Origin: Roseibium salinum
Lineage (GTDB): Bacteria > Pseudomonadota > Alphaproteobacteria > Rhizobiales > Stappiaceae
Assembly: GCF_026240905.1 (NCBI RefSeq)
Contig: NZ_JAPEVI010000003.1
Coordinates: 3,658,001-3,722,000, forward strand
DNA length: 64,000 bases
Direction: 5' to 3'
Shown here in pieces: positions 26,424 to 36,671 of the stretch; positions within the stretch are counted from its first letter, which is position 1; each line of letters starts with the position of its first letter. Under the pieces are notes generated by a model. That model was not told the DNA's origin. It ran no database searches and saw nothing but the letters and a program-made list of their open reading frames with translations. The position numbers and the translations under genes are program-made.

Positions 26424-27152
26424 TCAGCCGTTGGCGATGTATTGGCCGCCATTGATGGTCATCACCGCACCTGTCATGAAGGCGGCGGCGTCGGAGGCCA
26501 GGTAGACGACGGTCTGGGCGATTTCCTCCGGCTTGCCGAGCCGGCCGACCGGGATGTTCGACACGATGGATTCCAGCACCTTTTCCGGCATGGCGGCCAC
26601 CATGTCCGTATTGATGTATCCCGGGCAGACGCAGTTGACGGTGATGCCCTTGAAGGCGTTCTCCTGGGCGAGCGCCTTGGTGAAGCCGATCACGCCGGCC
26701 TTTGCGGCGGAGTAGTTGGACTGGCCCATCTGGCCCTTCTGACCGTTGATCGACGAGATATTGACGATGCGGCCGGAGCCGCGTTCGCGCATGCCGTTGA
26801 TCACCGGGCGCGTCATGGTGAACATGGAATCGAGGTTCGTGGACAGAACCGCGCGCCACTGATCGAAATCCATCTTGTGGAACATACCGTCGCGGGTGAT
26901 GCCGGCGTTGTTGACGAGAACTTCCACCGGACCCAGGTCGCTTTCCACCTGGGCTATGCCCGCCGCGCAGGCTTCAGGATCGGAGACGTCCCATTTAAAG
27001 ACGTGAATGCCGGTTTCGGCCTTGAAGGCTTCGGCTTTCTCGGTGTTGCCGGCATAAGTGGCCGCCACGGTATAGCCCGCGTCTTTCAGACCGCGCGAGA
27101 TTGATTCCCCGATCCCGCGGGTTCCACCTGTGACCAATGCGACCTTGCTCAT
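26424..27152 (-). CDS. phaB: Acetoacetyl-CoA reductase (PhaB/PhbB)
   Basis: A 242-residue short-chain dehydrogenase reducing acetoacetyl-CoA to (R)-3-hydroxybutyryl-CoA with NADPH for polyhydroxybutyrate. Cofactor motif is LVTGGTRGIGESISRGLKDA; the NNAG motif sits in VEVLVNNAGITRDGMFHKMD; the catalytic set is SSING plus YSAAKAGVIGFTKALAQE; ending MTGAVMTINGGQYIANG is typical PhaB. The ATG at 27152 follows GGAGGAACGGGA. It lies 117 bases downstream of phaA on the same strand, forming the usual phaAB pair. phaC is not in this window. Confidence 0.95.
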   Translation of the reverse strand: MSKVALVTGGTRGIGESISRGLKDAGYTVAATYAGNTEKAEAFKAETGIHVFKWDVSDPEACAAGIAQVESDLGPVEVLVNNAGITRDGMFHKMDFDQWRAVLSTNLDSMFTMTRPVINGMRERGSGRIVNISSINGQKGQMGQSNYSAAKAGVIGFTKALAQENAFKGITVNCVCPGYINTDMVAAMPEKVLESIVSNIPVGRLGKPEEIAQTVVYLASDAAAFMTGAVMTINGGQYIANG

Positions 27153-27269
27153 TCCCGTTCCTCCTGACTTCCGCTTTGGGCCCTTCGGGCTCTTTGAAAT
27201 TCTTGATTCTTTCGAATTCTTGTCCCATGGCCGGTGCGGACCGGCCATGAGCTGCGCAGTCGATCCGGA

Positions 27270-28451
27270 TCAGCGCTCCAGGCACATGGCAACGCCCATG
27301 CCACCGCCGATGCACAAGGTGGCGAGGCCTTTCTTGGCGTCGCGGCGGCCCATTTCATGCAGCAGCGTGGTGAGGACGCGGGCGCCCGATGCGCCGATCG
27401 GATGGCCGATGGCGATCGCGCCGCCATTGACGTTCACGATGTCCGGATTCCAGCCCATGTCCTTGTTGACGGCGCAGGCCTGGGCGGCGAACGCCTCGTT
27501 CGCTTCGACCAGGTCCAGATCGGCGGCGGACCAGCCGGCTTTTTCCAGCGCCTTGCGGGAGGCCGGGATCGGGCCGCTGCCCATGATGGCCGGGTCGACA
27601 CCGGCCGTTGCCCAGGAGGCGATGCGGGCGAGCGGGGTCAGGCCGCGCTTTTGAGCTTCGGCGGCGCTCATGACGATCAGCGCGGCGGCGCCGTCGTTGA
27701 TGCCGGAAGCGTTTGCGGCGGTCACGGAGCCGTCCTTGTCGAAGGCCGGGCGCAACTTTGCAATGCTTTCAAGCGTCGCGCCGTGGCGGATATATTCGTC
27801 ATCCTCGACCACGCGCTCGGACTTCCGCTCCTGAACGGTGACGGGGGTGATCTCGTCTTTGAACCTGCCGGCCTTCTGTGCAGCTTCCGCCTTGTTCTGG
27901 GAAGCCAACGCGAACTCGTCCTGCTGCTCCCGGTTGATCTGCCACTTCTGGGCGACATTCTCGGCGGTCTGGCCCATGTGGTAGCCGTTGAACGCGTCCC
28001 ACAAGCCGTCCTTGATCATCGTGTCGATCATCTTGTAGTCGCCCATCTTGTGGCCGGCGCGCAGGTGCGCGCAATGCGGGGCCAGCGACATGCTCTCCTG
28101 GCCGCCCGCCATCATGATGTTGGCGTCGCCGGTCATGATCTGCTGCGCTGCAATGGCGACGGTCCTGAGACCCGAGCCGCACACCTGGTTGAGCGTCCAG
28201 GCGGTGGCGCTTTCCGGGATGCCGGCATTGATGCCCGCCTGCCGGGCGGGGTTCTGGCCCTGGCCCGCGGTCAGGACCTGGCCGAAGACGATTTCATCGA
28301 TCTCGCCGCCCTGCAGTCCGGCTTTTTCCAGGGCGGCCTTCATGACGATGGCACCCAGATCATGCGCGGGAACACTGGCAAAGGCGCCGTTGAAGCTGCC
28401 TACAGGCGTGCGGGTCGCACTGACAATGACGATATCGGTGGAAGCGCTCAT
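27270..28451 (-). CDS. phaA: Acetyl-CoA acetyltransferase (beta-ketothiolase, PhaA)
   Basis: A 393-residue thiolase joining two acetyl-CoA to acetoacetyl-CoA, the first step of polyhydroxybutyrate synthesis. The nucleophilic cysteine is in [19 protein letters not shown] near residue 89; the His is in [20 protein letters not shown]; the second Cys is in [17 protein letters not shown]. Standard length. Precedes phaB in the operon and is divergent, across 282 bases, from the regulator gene phaR. Confidence 0.95.
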   Translation of the reverse strand: MSASTDIVIVSATRTPVGSFNGAFASVPAHDLGAIVMKAALEKAGLQGGEIDEIVFGQVLTAGQGQNPARQAGINAGIPESATAWTLNQVCGSGLRTVAIAAQQIMTGDANIMMAGGQESMSLAPHCAHLRAGHKMGDYKMIDTMIKDGLWDAFNGYHMGQTAENVAQKWQINREQQDEFALASQNKAEAAQKAGRFKDEITPVTVQERKSERVVEDDEYIRHGATLESIAKLRPAFDKDGSVTAANASGINDGAAALIVMSAAEAQKRGLTPLARIASWATAGVDPAIMGSGPIPASRKALEKAGWSAADLDLVEANEAFAAQACAVNKDMGWNPDIVNVNGGAIAIGHPIGASGARVLTTLLHEMGRRDAKKGLATLCIGGGMGVAMCLER

Positions 28452-28733
28452 GATACTCTCCGAGACTTAGGGCCAAATAACCTTAGAAGACTGGTGCCGC
28501 TGAGGCACCTTTGATCCCCATTAATTGAAGGACTAGAAACTGCGGTGGGTTTTGTGTCAACCGTGCGAATCCCAATCAGCGGCCTGTTTTCGCATTTGCG
28601 GCATCATCCTTTCGTTGCCGCAATAAAAATGGTGGCACGACCGGATATGATTGGCTTAGTCTCATATCCGGAGGAGATGACAGGTCTGCGAAAGCGTTGT
28701 CGTCAAATGGGAAACCACAAGCGGAAGTGACGA

Positions 28734-29321
28734 ATGGCCAAGACCAACGAGCCGACAATCATCAAGAAATACGCCAACCGGCGGCTCTACAACACCGGCA
28801 CCAGCACCTATGTCACGCTTGAGGATCTGGCGGTGATGGTAAAGGGGGAGGAGGATTTTGTCGTCTATGATGCAAAGACGGGGGACGACATCACCCGGTC
28901 CGTGCTGACCCAGATCATATTCGAGCAGGAAGGCAAGGGACAGAACCTGCTGCCCGTCACGTTCCTGCGCCAGCTGATCCGCTTTTACGGCGACAGCATG
29001 CAGGGGCTCGTTCCGAGTTTCCTGGAATACTCGATGACCTCTCTGACCAGGGAACAGGATAAGCTGCGCTCACAGATGAGCGAAGCCTTCGGCGCGACGG
29101 CGTTCGATGCCATCGAGGAGCAGGTCAAGCGGAACTCGGAAATGTTCGAACGGGCGATGAAGATGTTCATGCCGTTCCCGACCGGCGAGGCCGGATCGCC
29201 CAATTCATCGTCCGAAGGTTCCGCGACCGGGGGCAAGGCCGAGACGGCCGACCTGGACGACATGAAGCGCCAGCTCGAGGAAATGCAGAAGAAGATCAAT
29301 CGGCTCAGCGAGAAATCCTGA
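28734..29321 (+). CDS. phaR: Polyhydroxyalkanoate synthesis repressor PhaR
   Basis: A 195-residue PhaR. The N-terminal DNA-binding domain is conserved: IIKKYANRRLYNTGTSTYVT, then VKGEEDFVVYDAKTGDDITR and SVLTQIIFEQEGKGQNLLPV. PHB-accumulation regulatory repeats follow around LRQLIRFYGDSMQGLVPSFL, and the C-terminus is an acidic linker with a coiled coil (MKRQLEEMQKKINRLS). PhaR represses phasin genes and is released by binding to PHB granules. Divergent from phaAB. Confidence 0.94.
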   Translation: MAKTNEPTIIKKYANRRLYNTGTSTYVTLEDLAVMVKGEEDFVVYDAKTGDDITRSVLTQIIFEQEGKGQNLLPVTFLRQLIRFYGDSMQGLVPSFLEYSMTSLTREQDKLRSQMSEAFGATAFDAIEEQVKRNSEMFERAMKMFMPFPTGEAGSPNSSSEGSATGGKAETADLDDMKRQLEEMQKKINRLSEKS

Positions 29322-29392
29322 TTCACTGACCCCGTTTTCCCTCATCCCGGCGCGCGCGTTTGGTGCCGCCGGGCTGCAACGCGTTTTGACCC

Positions 29393-29863
29393 ATGACAGT
29401 TGTGCCATTGGCTTGCCTGCCGGAAGCCGCCGATCAGATAGAGCGCTGGTACCTGGAAGAGTGGCAGGACTGGTATGGACCGGACGGTCCGGGGAATGCG
29501 CGGCAGGACCTTGCGGACTACCTGACCGTTCCGGACGCCTTGCCGGTTTGCCTGGTTGCGCTCGATCGGCAGGCCACTCCCGTCGGCACGGTATCCTTGA
29601 GAGATACGTCGCCCGGATCCGACCGCTATCCGGGAGCATGGCTGACGGCCCTTCTCGTTCCTTCCGGGTTCAGACGCTCGGGGACCGGGACACGGCTTGT
29701 CGAAGGGGCCGAACAGCAGGCCGCGCGCCTCGGATTCAGCGAATTGTTCTCAACCACCGGATCGGCGCAATCCCTGCTGCTTCGCAGGAACTGGCACCGT
29801 CTCGATACCGTCAGGACGCCCGACGGCATTCTGGAGATTTTCCGCAAGGCGCTCGACCGGTAA
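29393..29863 (+). CDS. GNAT-family N-acetyltransferase
   Basis: A 156-residue protein with the GNAT core: VGTVSLRDTSPGSDRYPGAW then LTALLVPSGFRRSGTGTRLV, the acetyl-CoA pyrophosphate loop (R/Q-x-x-G-x-G/A form, here RRSGTGT), and a final SELFSTTGSAQSLLLRRNWH. The N-terminus, which binds the acceptor, is not diagnostic. The acceptor substrate is unknown. It is 71 bases after phaR on the same strand and convergent with the GlcG-like gene. Confidence 0.8.
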   Translation: MTVVPLACLPEAADQIERWYLEEWQDWYGPDGPGNARQDLADYLTVPDALPVCLVALDRQATPVGTVSLRDTSPGSDRYPGAWLTALLVPSGFRRSGTGTRLVEGAEQQAARLGFSELFSTTGSAQSLLLRRNWHRLDTVRTPDGILEIFRKALDR

Positions 29864-29877
29864 TTCCAAGGCGCCGC

Positions 29878-30312
29878 TCAGCCGCAGTCGGCAACGAGCC
29901 CGGCAGCCTCGATCCCGGCGACGGCACAGGCCTCGTCATTGTCCGAGGTGTCGCCGGTAATGCCGACGGCGCCGAGCGTTTCGCCCTTCTCGCTCCTGAT
30001 CAGCACGCCACCCGGCACGGGCACGATGGCGCCGCCGGAAACACCGTTCAGGGCGTTGACGAAATGGGGCCGGGTCTCCGCATTGGCGTTGAGCCACCTG
30101 GTACCCGTTCCCACGGCCAGGGCGCCGATTGCCTTGCCGCTGGCGATCTGCGGACGCATGATCGAGGAACCGTCCTGCCGCTTCAGGAGGACGGTGTGGC
30201 CGCCTGCGTCAAGAACGGCGACGGTCAGCGGTTTGAGATTCAGTTCCGCCGCCTTTTCCAGCGCGGCGGAAGTGATGGTTTCGGCAGTTGAAAGTGCAAT
30301 ACCAATTGTCAT
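29878..30312 (-). CDS. GlcG/HbpS-family protein
   Basis: A 144-residue single-domain GlcG/HbpS (DUF336) protein. Typical segments are LKPLTVAVLDAGGHTVLLKR, SGKAIGALAVGTGTRWL, VPVPGGVLIRSEKGETLGAV and TSDNDEACAVAGIEAAGL. Members bind heme or corrinoid-like ligands, or act with glycolate or propanediol enzymes, but no such operon is here. ATG 30312 is preceded by GGGGGAGAATCA. Monocistronic. Function left open. Confidence 0.82.
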   Translation of the reverse strand: MTIGIALSTAETITSAALEKAAELNLKPLTVAVLDAGGHTVLLKRQDGSSIMRPQIASGKAIGALAVGTGTRWLNANAETRPHFVNALNGVSGGAIVPVPGGVLIRSEKGETLGAVGITGDTSDNDEACAVAGIEAAGLVADCG

Positions 30313-30694
30313 TGATTCTCCCCCATCTGATGGTCCATATCGGGTTGTCGGCCAGTCAGCCTGCCTTCCGGGTCGCTGACCTTGATGCAGGTTGATCGCT
30401 TTCAGGATGTGCAGGGCGCGCTGCGATGCAGACATCGGCCAGGCCGCGCATTTGACGATCGGCGAGCCGGCAAGCGGGTCCGCCGAAGGCCGTGTTTTCG
30501 CTACGTCAGGGCAGCGTGGCGTTTATTGGCCGATGTCGGTTTGCGCATTTCGCCAACTCTCCTTAATGTGCCCGCGATTGGAATCTGCTAACAGACCACT
30601 CAGTTGGCGACTATGCCCAATAACCAAGAAGCTTCTACGGCCAATTGGAAAAGATCGATAACCAGGAATTGATGATTCTGGCGGGAGGAATTCA

Positions 30695-32290
30695 GTGAAG
30701 CGCGATTTTCAGGCACCGGGCCGGTCACCGGTATTTGCGCGTGAAGCAATGGCTTCAACATCCCATCCGCTTGCGACGAGTGCGGCGCTCGAAGTGCTGC
30801 AGCGCGGCGGCAACGCCGTGGATGCGGCCATTGCGGCCGTGGCGGTTCAATGTGTCGTCGAACCGCACATGACCGGGATCGGCGGCGATTGTTTCGCCAT
30901 CGTCATGGAACCGGACGGGCGCCTGATCGGCTTCAACGGCTCCGGCGCGGCACCGCGCGCGGCGACACCGGAGAAGCTTGCGGAGCTTGGCGTTTCCGAA
31001 ATCACGGATACCTCTCCGCACGCGGTCACGGTTCCCGGCGCGATCCGGGCCTGGGAAACGCTGCTCAAGGCCCACGGCACCAAGAGTTTCAAATCCCTGT
31101 TCAAACGCGCGATCCACTATGCAAACGAAGGCTTTGCCGTGGCGCCCCGCGTTGCCCACGACTGGGCGGGCGACGTCGACAAGCTCGCCAGCGATCCGGT
31201 TTCGGCCGCCAGATATCTCATCAACGGCGAGTCGCCCAAGATCGGAACAATCCTGAAATATCCGCGCCTGGCGGACACCCTGCAGGCCATTGGGGAAGGC
31301 GGGGCGGATGCCTTTTATTCCGGTCCGATCGCCGAGGACATAGTCACGGCGCTTCAATCCCGCGGTGGCCTGATGACCAGGGACGACCTGGCGGCCTGTC
31401 ACACCACGGCCGTCTCGCCGGTGCTCAGGGACTACAAGGGGCACACGGTCGCCGAGCTGCCGCCCAACGGGCAGGGCATCATCGCCCTGATCATGCTCGG
31501 CATCCTGGAGCGTTTCGATCTGGACAAAATGGATCCGCTCGGGCCGGAGCGCTTCCATCTGGAAATGGAAGCGGCGCGGATCGCCTATGCGGTGCGCGAC
31601 AAGTTCGTCACCGATCCCGGCCACATGGATATCTGCCATTCGCACCTTGTCGGCGAGGAGTATCTGGCAAGGCTCGCCGAGCAGGTTTCCCTGACCGGGC
31701 GCATGGCCACCGTACCGGAAAGCGGGCTCGCGCCGCAAACGGATACGGTCTACCTGACCGTCGTCGACAAGGACGGCCTGGCGGTTTCCCTGATCAACTC
31801 GCTGTTCAGCGATTTCGGCAGCGGCATCGTGGCGCCGGAATCGGGCGTCCTGCTGCATTGCCGCGGCAAGTCCTTCAAGGTGGCGCGCGGCCATGCCAAC
31901 ACGATCGACGGCGGCAAACGCCCGCTGCACACCATCATTCCGGCCATGGTCCTCAAGGACGGCGCTCCGTGGCTTTCCTTCGGCGTGATGGGTGGGCAGT
32001 ACCAGGCCTGCGGCCACGCCCATGTGCTGACCAACATCATCGATTACGGCATGGATGTTCAGGCGGCGATCGATTTTCCGCGCATGTTCTTCGACATGAA
32101 CAGCCACGATCTGGAGGCGGAAAGACTCGTTCCGCCATCGACGATCGACGGCCTCAAGGCGCTGGGGCACAAGGTCGGCCCGGCCGGCGGTCCGATCGGC
32201 GGGTCCCAGGCGATCATGATCGACAGGGCCCGGCGGCTGCTGACGGCCGGCTCCGATCCGCGCAAGGACGGACACGCGGCCGGATACTGA
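30695..32290 (+). CDS. Gamma-glutamyltransferase family protein
   Basis: A 531-residue Ntn-hydrolase of the gamma-glutamyltransferase family. N-terminal features are MASTSHPLATSAALEVLQRG, GNAVDAAIAAVAVQCVVEPH and MTGIGGDCFAIVMEPDG. The self-cleavage site precedes the nucleophilic Thr in APQTDTVYLTVVDKDGLAVS near residue 350, and the tail contains PLHTIIPAMVLKDGAPWLSF and GVMGGQYQACGHAHVL. No signal peptide is visible, so it may be cytoplasmic, unlike E. coli Ggt. Homologues also include cephalosporin acylase-like and gamma-glutamyl-amide hydrolases; the exact substrate is open. GTG 30695 follows GGGAGGAATTCA. Confidence 0.88.
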   Translation: MKRDFQAPGRSPVFAREAMASTSHPLATSAALEVLQRGGNAVDAAIAAVAVQCVVEPHMTGIGGDCFAIVMEPDGRLIGFNGSGAAPRAATPEKLAELGVSEITDTSPHAVTVPGAIRAWETLLKAHGTKSFKSLFKRAIHYANEGFAVAPRVAHDWAGDVDKLASDPVSAARYLINGESPKIGTILKYPRLADTLQAIGEGGADAFYSGPIAEDIVTALQSRGGLMTRDDLAACHTTAVSPVLRDYKGHTVAELPPNGQGIIALIMLGILERFDLDKMDPLGPERFHLEMEAARIAYAVRDKFVTDPGHMDICHSHLVGEEYLARLAEQVSLTGRMATVPESGLAPQTDTVYLTVVDKDGLAVSLINSLFSDFGSGIVAPESGVLLHCRGKSFKVARGHANTIDGGKRPLHTIIPAMVLKDGAPWLSFGVMGGQYQACGHAHVLTNIIDYGMDVQAAIDFPRMFFDMNSHDLEAERLVPPSTIDGLKALGHKVGPAGGPIGGSQAIMIDRARRLLTAGSDPRKDGHAAGY

Positions 32291-32389
32291 CCCTTGTTCC
32301 CGGCCCCGCGTCAATTTGATCCTTGAGATGCCGGTGCGCGGCGTGTTGAGTGCGGACGGACGCGCCTGGAACAGATGAGGTTTTCCATC

Positions 32390-33775
32390 ATGCCCGGTCT
32401 TTCACGGCGGGAGCTCCTGCTTGGCAGCGCAGGCACCGTGGCCGCGTTTGCGGCCGGAGGCATTGCCGCAAGCACGGCGCAGGCCGCCGAACATGCGCTT
32501 GCCCTGTCCTATCTCGATCACGGCATCCTGCCGGAGGCCCCGACCAAGGGCATGATGAGCTTCGTGCCGGACGGGCCGCCGCCGGTGCTGCGGCTCAGGC
32601 AGGGCCGCAAAACCGCGATCGAGGTGAAAAACGCGCTCGACGAGGTAACGTCGGTTCACTGGCACGGGTTGCGTCTCGCCAATCGGATGGATGGCGTTCC
32701 CTACCTGACGCAATACCCGATCGAGGCCGGTCAGTCGTTCCGCTACGAATTCACGCCGCCGGATGCGGGCACCTTCTGGTATCACCCGCATTGCAATACG
32801 CTGGAGCAGATCGCGCGCGGGCTCACTGGCGTGCTCGTCGTGGAAGAGGAAGAAGATCCGGGCTTCGACCGGGACCTGCCGCTGAACATCCGCGACTTCC
32901 GCCTCGGCGGCGACGGCCAGTTCATCGACTTCTACAAGGCCCGCAATGCCGCACGCGGCGGCACTCTGGGCACGGTTTCCACCGTGAACTGGCAGACCGG
33001 CCCGGTCTATGACCTGGACGCCGGCAGTCTCGTCCGGCTGCGGCTTGCGGTCACGGATCTCACCCGGGTCGGGACCTATGCGATTTCCGGCGCGCAGGCG
33101 CGAGTGATTGCGCTCGATTCCAATCCGCTGCCGAAGCCGCTGCCCGCAAATGCGCTGACGCTCGCCCCCGGTCAAAGGGCCGACATCGCCCTGCGGGTTC
33201 CGGACAGTGAAGACGAGGTGGCAACGCTCCTCCTGCAAAAGCCGAGCGGAGACAAGGTCCTCGCCCGGTTCCGGGCGAAGGGGGCCAGCGCCGAGCGCGA
33301 CCTGAGGGAGCTGAGGCCGCTGCCCCAAAATCCCGTGCCCGTGCCGGATCTCGGCAATGCGGAGGTCCTGGATTTCGTCTTCGGCTGGTCACCGGAGGGC
33401 GATGCACCGCAGCAGAGCCTGTGCGGGTCGCTCGGCTATACGTTCTGGTCGATCAACCGTATCGCATGGCCCGGCGACCGGCCCGGACCGTTCGATCCGC
33501 TTGCTACAATGAAGTTGGGCAAATCCTACATTCTGCGGCTGCGCAACGAGACGCCCAATGCCCACCCGATCCACCTGCACGGGTTGTCGTTCCAGCTGCT
33601 CCGCTCCAACAAGCGCAAACTGCCGCCGCTGGTGACCGATACGGCTCTGCTGCTGGAGGAGGAAACCATGGATGTCGCGCTCGTCGCCGACAATCCCGGC
33701 GACTGGGCGTTCCACTGTCACGTGATCGAGCATCAGAAGACCGGTCTGGCGGGGTTTCTGAGGGTGGAAGGTTAG
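32390..33775 (+). CDS. Multicopper oxidase with Tat signal
   Basis: A 461-residue three-cupredoxin multicopper oxidase. It begins with a twin-arginine signal, GLSRRELLLGSAGTVAAF, followed by an Ala-rich cleavage region (STAQAAEHA). Copper-ligand motifs are all present: VHWHGLRLANRMDGV, TFWYHPHCNTLEQIARGLTG, HPIHLHGLSFQLL and the type-1/trinuclear motif WAFHCHVIEHQKTGLAGFL. It would fold in the cytoplasm and act in the periplasm, oxidising Cu(I), other metals or phenols with O2. The axial residue after HCHVIEHQKTG is Leu rather than Met. No methionine-rich CueO loop is visible. ATG 32390 has GAGG upstream; an ATG at 32375 is also possible. Confidence 0.9.
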   Translation: MPGLSRRELLLGSAGTVAAFAAGGIAASTAQAAEHALALSYLDHGILPEAPTKGMMSFVPDGPPPVLRLRQGRKTAIEVKNALDEVTSVHWHGLRLANRMDGVPYLTQYPIEAGQSFRYEFTPPDAGTFWYHPHCNTLEQIARGLTGVLVVEEEEDPGFDRDLPLNIRDFRLGGDGQFIDFYKARNAARGGTLGTVSTVNWQTGPVYDLDAGSLVRLRLAVTDLTRVGTYAISGAQARVIALDSNPLPKPLPANALTLAPGQRADIALRVPDSEDEVATLLLQKPSGDKVLARFRAKGASAERDLRELRPLPQNPVPVPDLGNAEVLDFVFGWSPEGDAPQQSLCGSLGYTFWSINRIAWPGDRPGPFDPLATMKLGKSYILRLRNETPNAHPIHLHGLSFQLLRSNKRKLPPLVTDTALLLEEETMDVALVADNPGDWAFHCHVIEHQKTGLAGFLRVEG

Positions 33776-33862
33776 CCGCCCGATCTCAGGCGCATTCATT
33801 CGAATTGCATCGGACGATTGAAGAGATGGATGGCGGGCTGATCCCGACTCGCCTCACGATAC

Positions 33863-33906
33863 CCTCAACCTGAGGAGGACCGTCAGGTCCGTCTCGAAGC
33901 AACCAT
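33863..33906. repeat. Palindromic intergenic repeat (copy 1), abutting the IS110 element
   Basis: CCTCAACCTGAGGAGGACC - GTCA - GGTCCGTCTCGAAGC is an imperfect palindrome with a GGACC/GGTCC core. It matches the layout of the Rhizobiales palindromic repeat (CCTCAxxxTGAGGAGx ... xGTCTCGAAxxAT). The IS110 transposase stop lies two bases beyond its right end, so the element sits at the edge of the repeat. Confidence 0.65.
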
Positions 33907-33908
33907 GT

Positions 33909-34871
<963 letters not shown>

Positions 34872-34981
34872 CTACGCACTCTTGCGCGAGCAACCATTCG
34901 GGATAAGCTGGAAAGCGGAGCCGGGAGCCTTGCTTCGAACGGACTATCACATGCCAAGGATGGTACGGTCTCCGGATCCGC

Positions 34982-35009
34982 TCGGGAGGGCGCGCAACAG
35001 CCCTCCCGA
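34982..35009 (-). ncRNA. Candidate IS110 guide (bridge) RNA hairpin region
   Basis: TCGGGAGGGC (34982-34991), loop GCGCAACA, then GCCCTCCCGA (35000-35009): a perfect 10-bp stem in the non-coding end upstream of the IS110 transposase start. The entire 34857-35067 stretch has no plausible gene. IS110 elements encode a structured guide RNA in this position, so this stem is a reasonable piece of one. Boundaries and loops were not modelled; this is an inference from position and structure only. Confidence 0.35.
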
Positions 35010-35067
35010 AACATCTCTACCAAATCTCAAACAGATAAGGATGGGCGGCATATTCCGAGTCCAGCGG

Positions 35068-35102
35068 CCCATCCTTCGAGACGCCGCTTGCGCGGCTCCT
35101 CA
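35068..35102. repeat. Palindromic intergenic repeat (copy 2), left part, split by an IS5-type insertion
   Basis: CCATCCTTCGAGACGCCGCT, TGCGCGGCTCCTCA ends at 35102; the missing right arm GGATGAGGTTG lies at 36027-36037, after the IS5-type element and its duplicated TCA. Joining the two gives one continuous palindrome (CCATCCTTCGAGACG ... CTCCTCAGGATGAGG) with a CCGC-TTGC-GCGG core. GGATGGGC at 35039-35046 also pairs with GCCCATCC at 35067-35074. Confidence 0.7.
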
Positions 35103-36023
35103 GAGTCTGACTCGAAACTCATTTTGTTAGCTTTGCCTGTCGCCTGATGATTAGTTCGATGTTTGCGATATAGATCCAAGCGGTTTGGGTTTCCTGTTTT
35201 GCTTCAAAGTCTTTTGCGAGGCGTCTGCGTCGGCCGAACCAGGCAAAGGTTCTCTCAACAACCCATCGTCTTGGCAGGAGCGCAAATCCCTTGACCCCAG
35301 GTGGCCGTTGCACGATTTCGATCGACCATGGCCCGCAATCCTTGAGCTTTTCCAGAAGCTTCGGGCCACGGTAGACGCGATCGGCGAAGATATGAGTAAG
35401 ATCGGGATAGATCCGCCGCAGGCTTTGCAGCAGCGGCACAGCTGCGTGCACGTCCTGGATATTGGCGGGATGCACCAGAACGTCCAGAACGAGCCCGTCT
35501 GTATCGGTGACGATGTGACGCTTGCGACCCTTGATGCGCTTGAAGGGATCAAGGCCTCGTGGCCCGCCGACTTGGGTCGTTGCCACGCTCTGGCTGTCGA
35601 TCACACCGGCGGACGGAGTGGCACTGCGTGCCTGCGCTTGTCGGTGCTGCTCCACTATCCGCCGGTTCAACCCACGCCATAACTCATTGTCACGCCACGC
35701 ATAAAAGTATCTCTGGACAGTCGAGCGCGGCGGAAAATCACTTGGCAAAAAGCGCCAGGGGCAGCCCGTACGCAGCAGATAGAGGATCGCGTTGACCACT
35801 TCCCGAAGCGACGTTGTGCGCGGCCTCCCACGCTCTCGCCTCTCCGGAAGATGAGGCGCGACCAAATCCCACTCTTCGTTCGTCAGATCGCTTGCGTAAC
35901 GCTGGCCACGACGCTCATAGTTGGCACGGGTGATCTCGGTCCACATGGTGAAGCTCCGTTCTGTTAGCGCAATAACGGAATCACAAGCGACCGGGATCAC
36001 TCAATACATTTCGGGCCAGTCTC
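35103..36023 (-). mobile_element. IS5-family (IS1031-group-like) insertion sequence, complete
   Basis: A 921-bp element with both ends visible. Left end GAGTCTGACTCGAAA (35103-35117) and right end, read inward, GAGACTGGCCCGAAA (36009-36023) match at 12 of 15 positions. A 3-base TCA duplication flanks it (35100-35102 and 36024-36026), fitting the TNA target of the IS1031 group. It carries one intact transposase gene on the minus strand and lies inside a palindromic repeat. Confidence 0.85.
35119..35946 (-). CDS. IS5-family transposase (DDE)
   Basis: A 275-residue DDE transposase in one open frame. N-terminal DUF4096-like part: LTNEEWDLVAPHLPERRER, then NAILYLLRTGCPWRFLPSDF and STVQRYFYAWRDNELWRGLN. 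Catalytic residues: first Asp in AGVIDSQSVATTQVGG, second Asp in THIFADRVYRGPKLLEKL, Glu in PRRWVVERTFAWFGRRRRLA. Start ATG 35946, just inside the right inverted repeat; the stop lies two bases inside the left one. Related IS5-family genes often use a programmed frameshift; this one does not need it. Probably functional. Confidence 0.93.
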   Translation of the reverse strand: MWTEITRANYERRGQRYASDLTNEEWDLVAPHLPERRERGRPRTTSLREVVNAILYLLRTGCPWRFLPSDFPPRSTVQRYFYAWRDNELWRGLNRRIVEQHRQAQARSATPSAGVIDSQSVATTQVGGPRGLDPFKRIKGRKRHIVTDTDGLVLDVLVHPANIQDVHAAVPLLQSLRRIYPDLTHIFADRVYRGPKLLEKLKDCGPWSIEIVQRPPGVKGFALLPRRWVVERTFAWFGRRRRLAKDFEAKQETQTAWIYIANIELIIRRQAKLTK

Positions 36024-36132
36024 TCAGGATGAGGTTGTTTTGTGGCGAGGCATATTCAATCGTGTTCTTCCTCGATTCGGCTCGGATGTACACCCTTCTG
36101 AAAGCTAGCAGCTAGCTCGGGTCGGTGGCCAT

Positions 36133-36450
36133 TCAGATCGACACCGAATAGGAACAGAACCTGTCTTCCTCTTCCGCTGCCGACGCGTACTGCGCCAGGT
36201 GCCGCTGGCGTTCCAGCCAGGACCTTTCCTCGGCATAACGGTCGGCCAGAAGCTGGGTGGCGTATTCGGCATGGGCGCCCTGACGGGCGTCGCGCCGGAG
36301 CACCTCGGCGGCGATATATGCCGGGACCATGCCGATATCGGAGAACCGGGTGCCGGAGGCGGCATTCATGTCCGGCTGTGACGCGGGAGCGGTCACCGGC
36401 TTCGGCCGGATGCGCAGCGGGTGGATAGCGGAAACGGGTCTCACTTGCAT
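36133..36450 (-). CDS. Hypothetical protein (105 aa), Rhizobiales-type
   Basis: ATG 36450 with GGAG at the right distance. The product begins MQVRPVSAIHPLRIRPKPVT, a basic, proline-rich head, followed by TRFSDIGMVPAYIAAEVLRR, AEYATQLLADRYAEERSW and a helical end LERQRHLAQYASAAEEEDRF. No transmembrane segment, no known domain. The layout (disordered head, helix with A-x-x-L-L-A, short tail) resembles the next gene upstream, so the two may be distant paralogues. Function unknown. Confidence 0.55.
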   Translation of the reverse strand: MQVRPVSAIHPLRIRPKPVTAPASQPDMNAASGTRFSDIGMVPAYIAAEVLRRDARQGAHAEYATQLLADRYAEERSWLERQRHLAQYASAAEEEDRFCSYSVSI

Positions 36451-36671
36451 GTCGGTCTCCGTGGCGGGCCAGTCCGTGGCCAAACTTTTCGGAAGGTCCG
36501 GAGGATTCCGGATCTGATGAAACCATACGGGAAGCAGCAAGCGGGAACTGTGCCGCCGGTCACATTTTGGCGGGATTGGCGAAAGTCTGGCCGAGCGCCA
36601 CAAAAAGACCCGGAGCAAGCTCCGGGCTGAAGGTCTCCAGTGGTACTCTGGAATTGGAAACTGCGCGTGGA

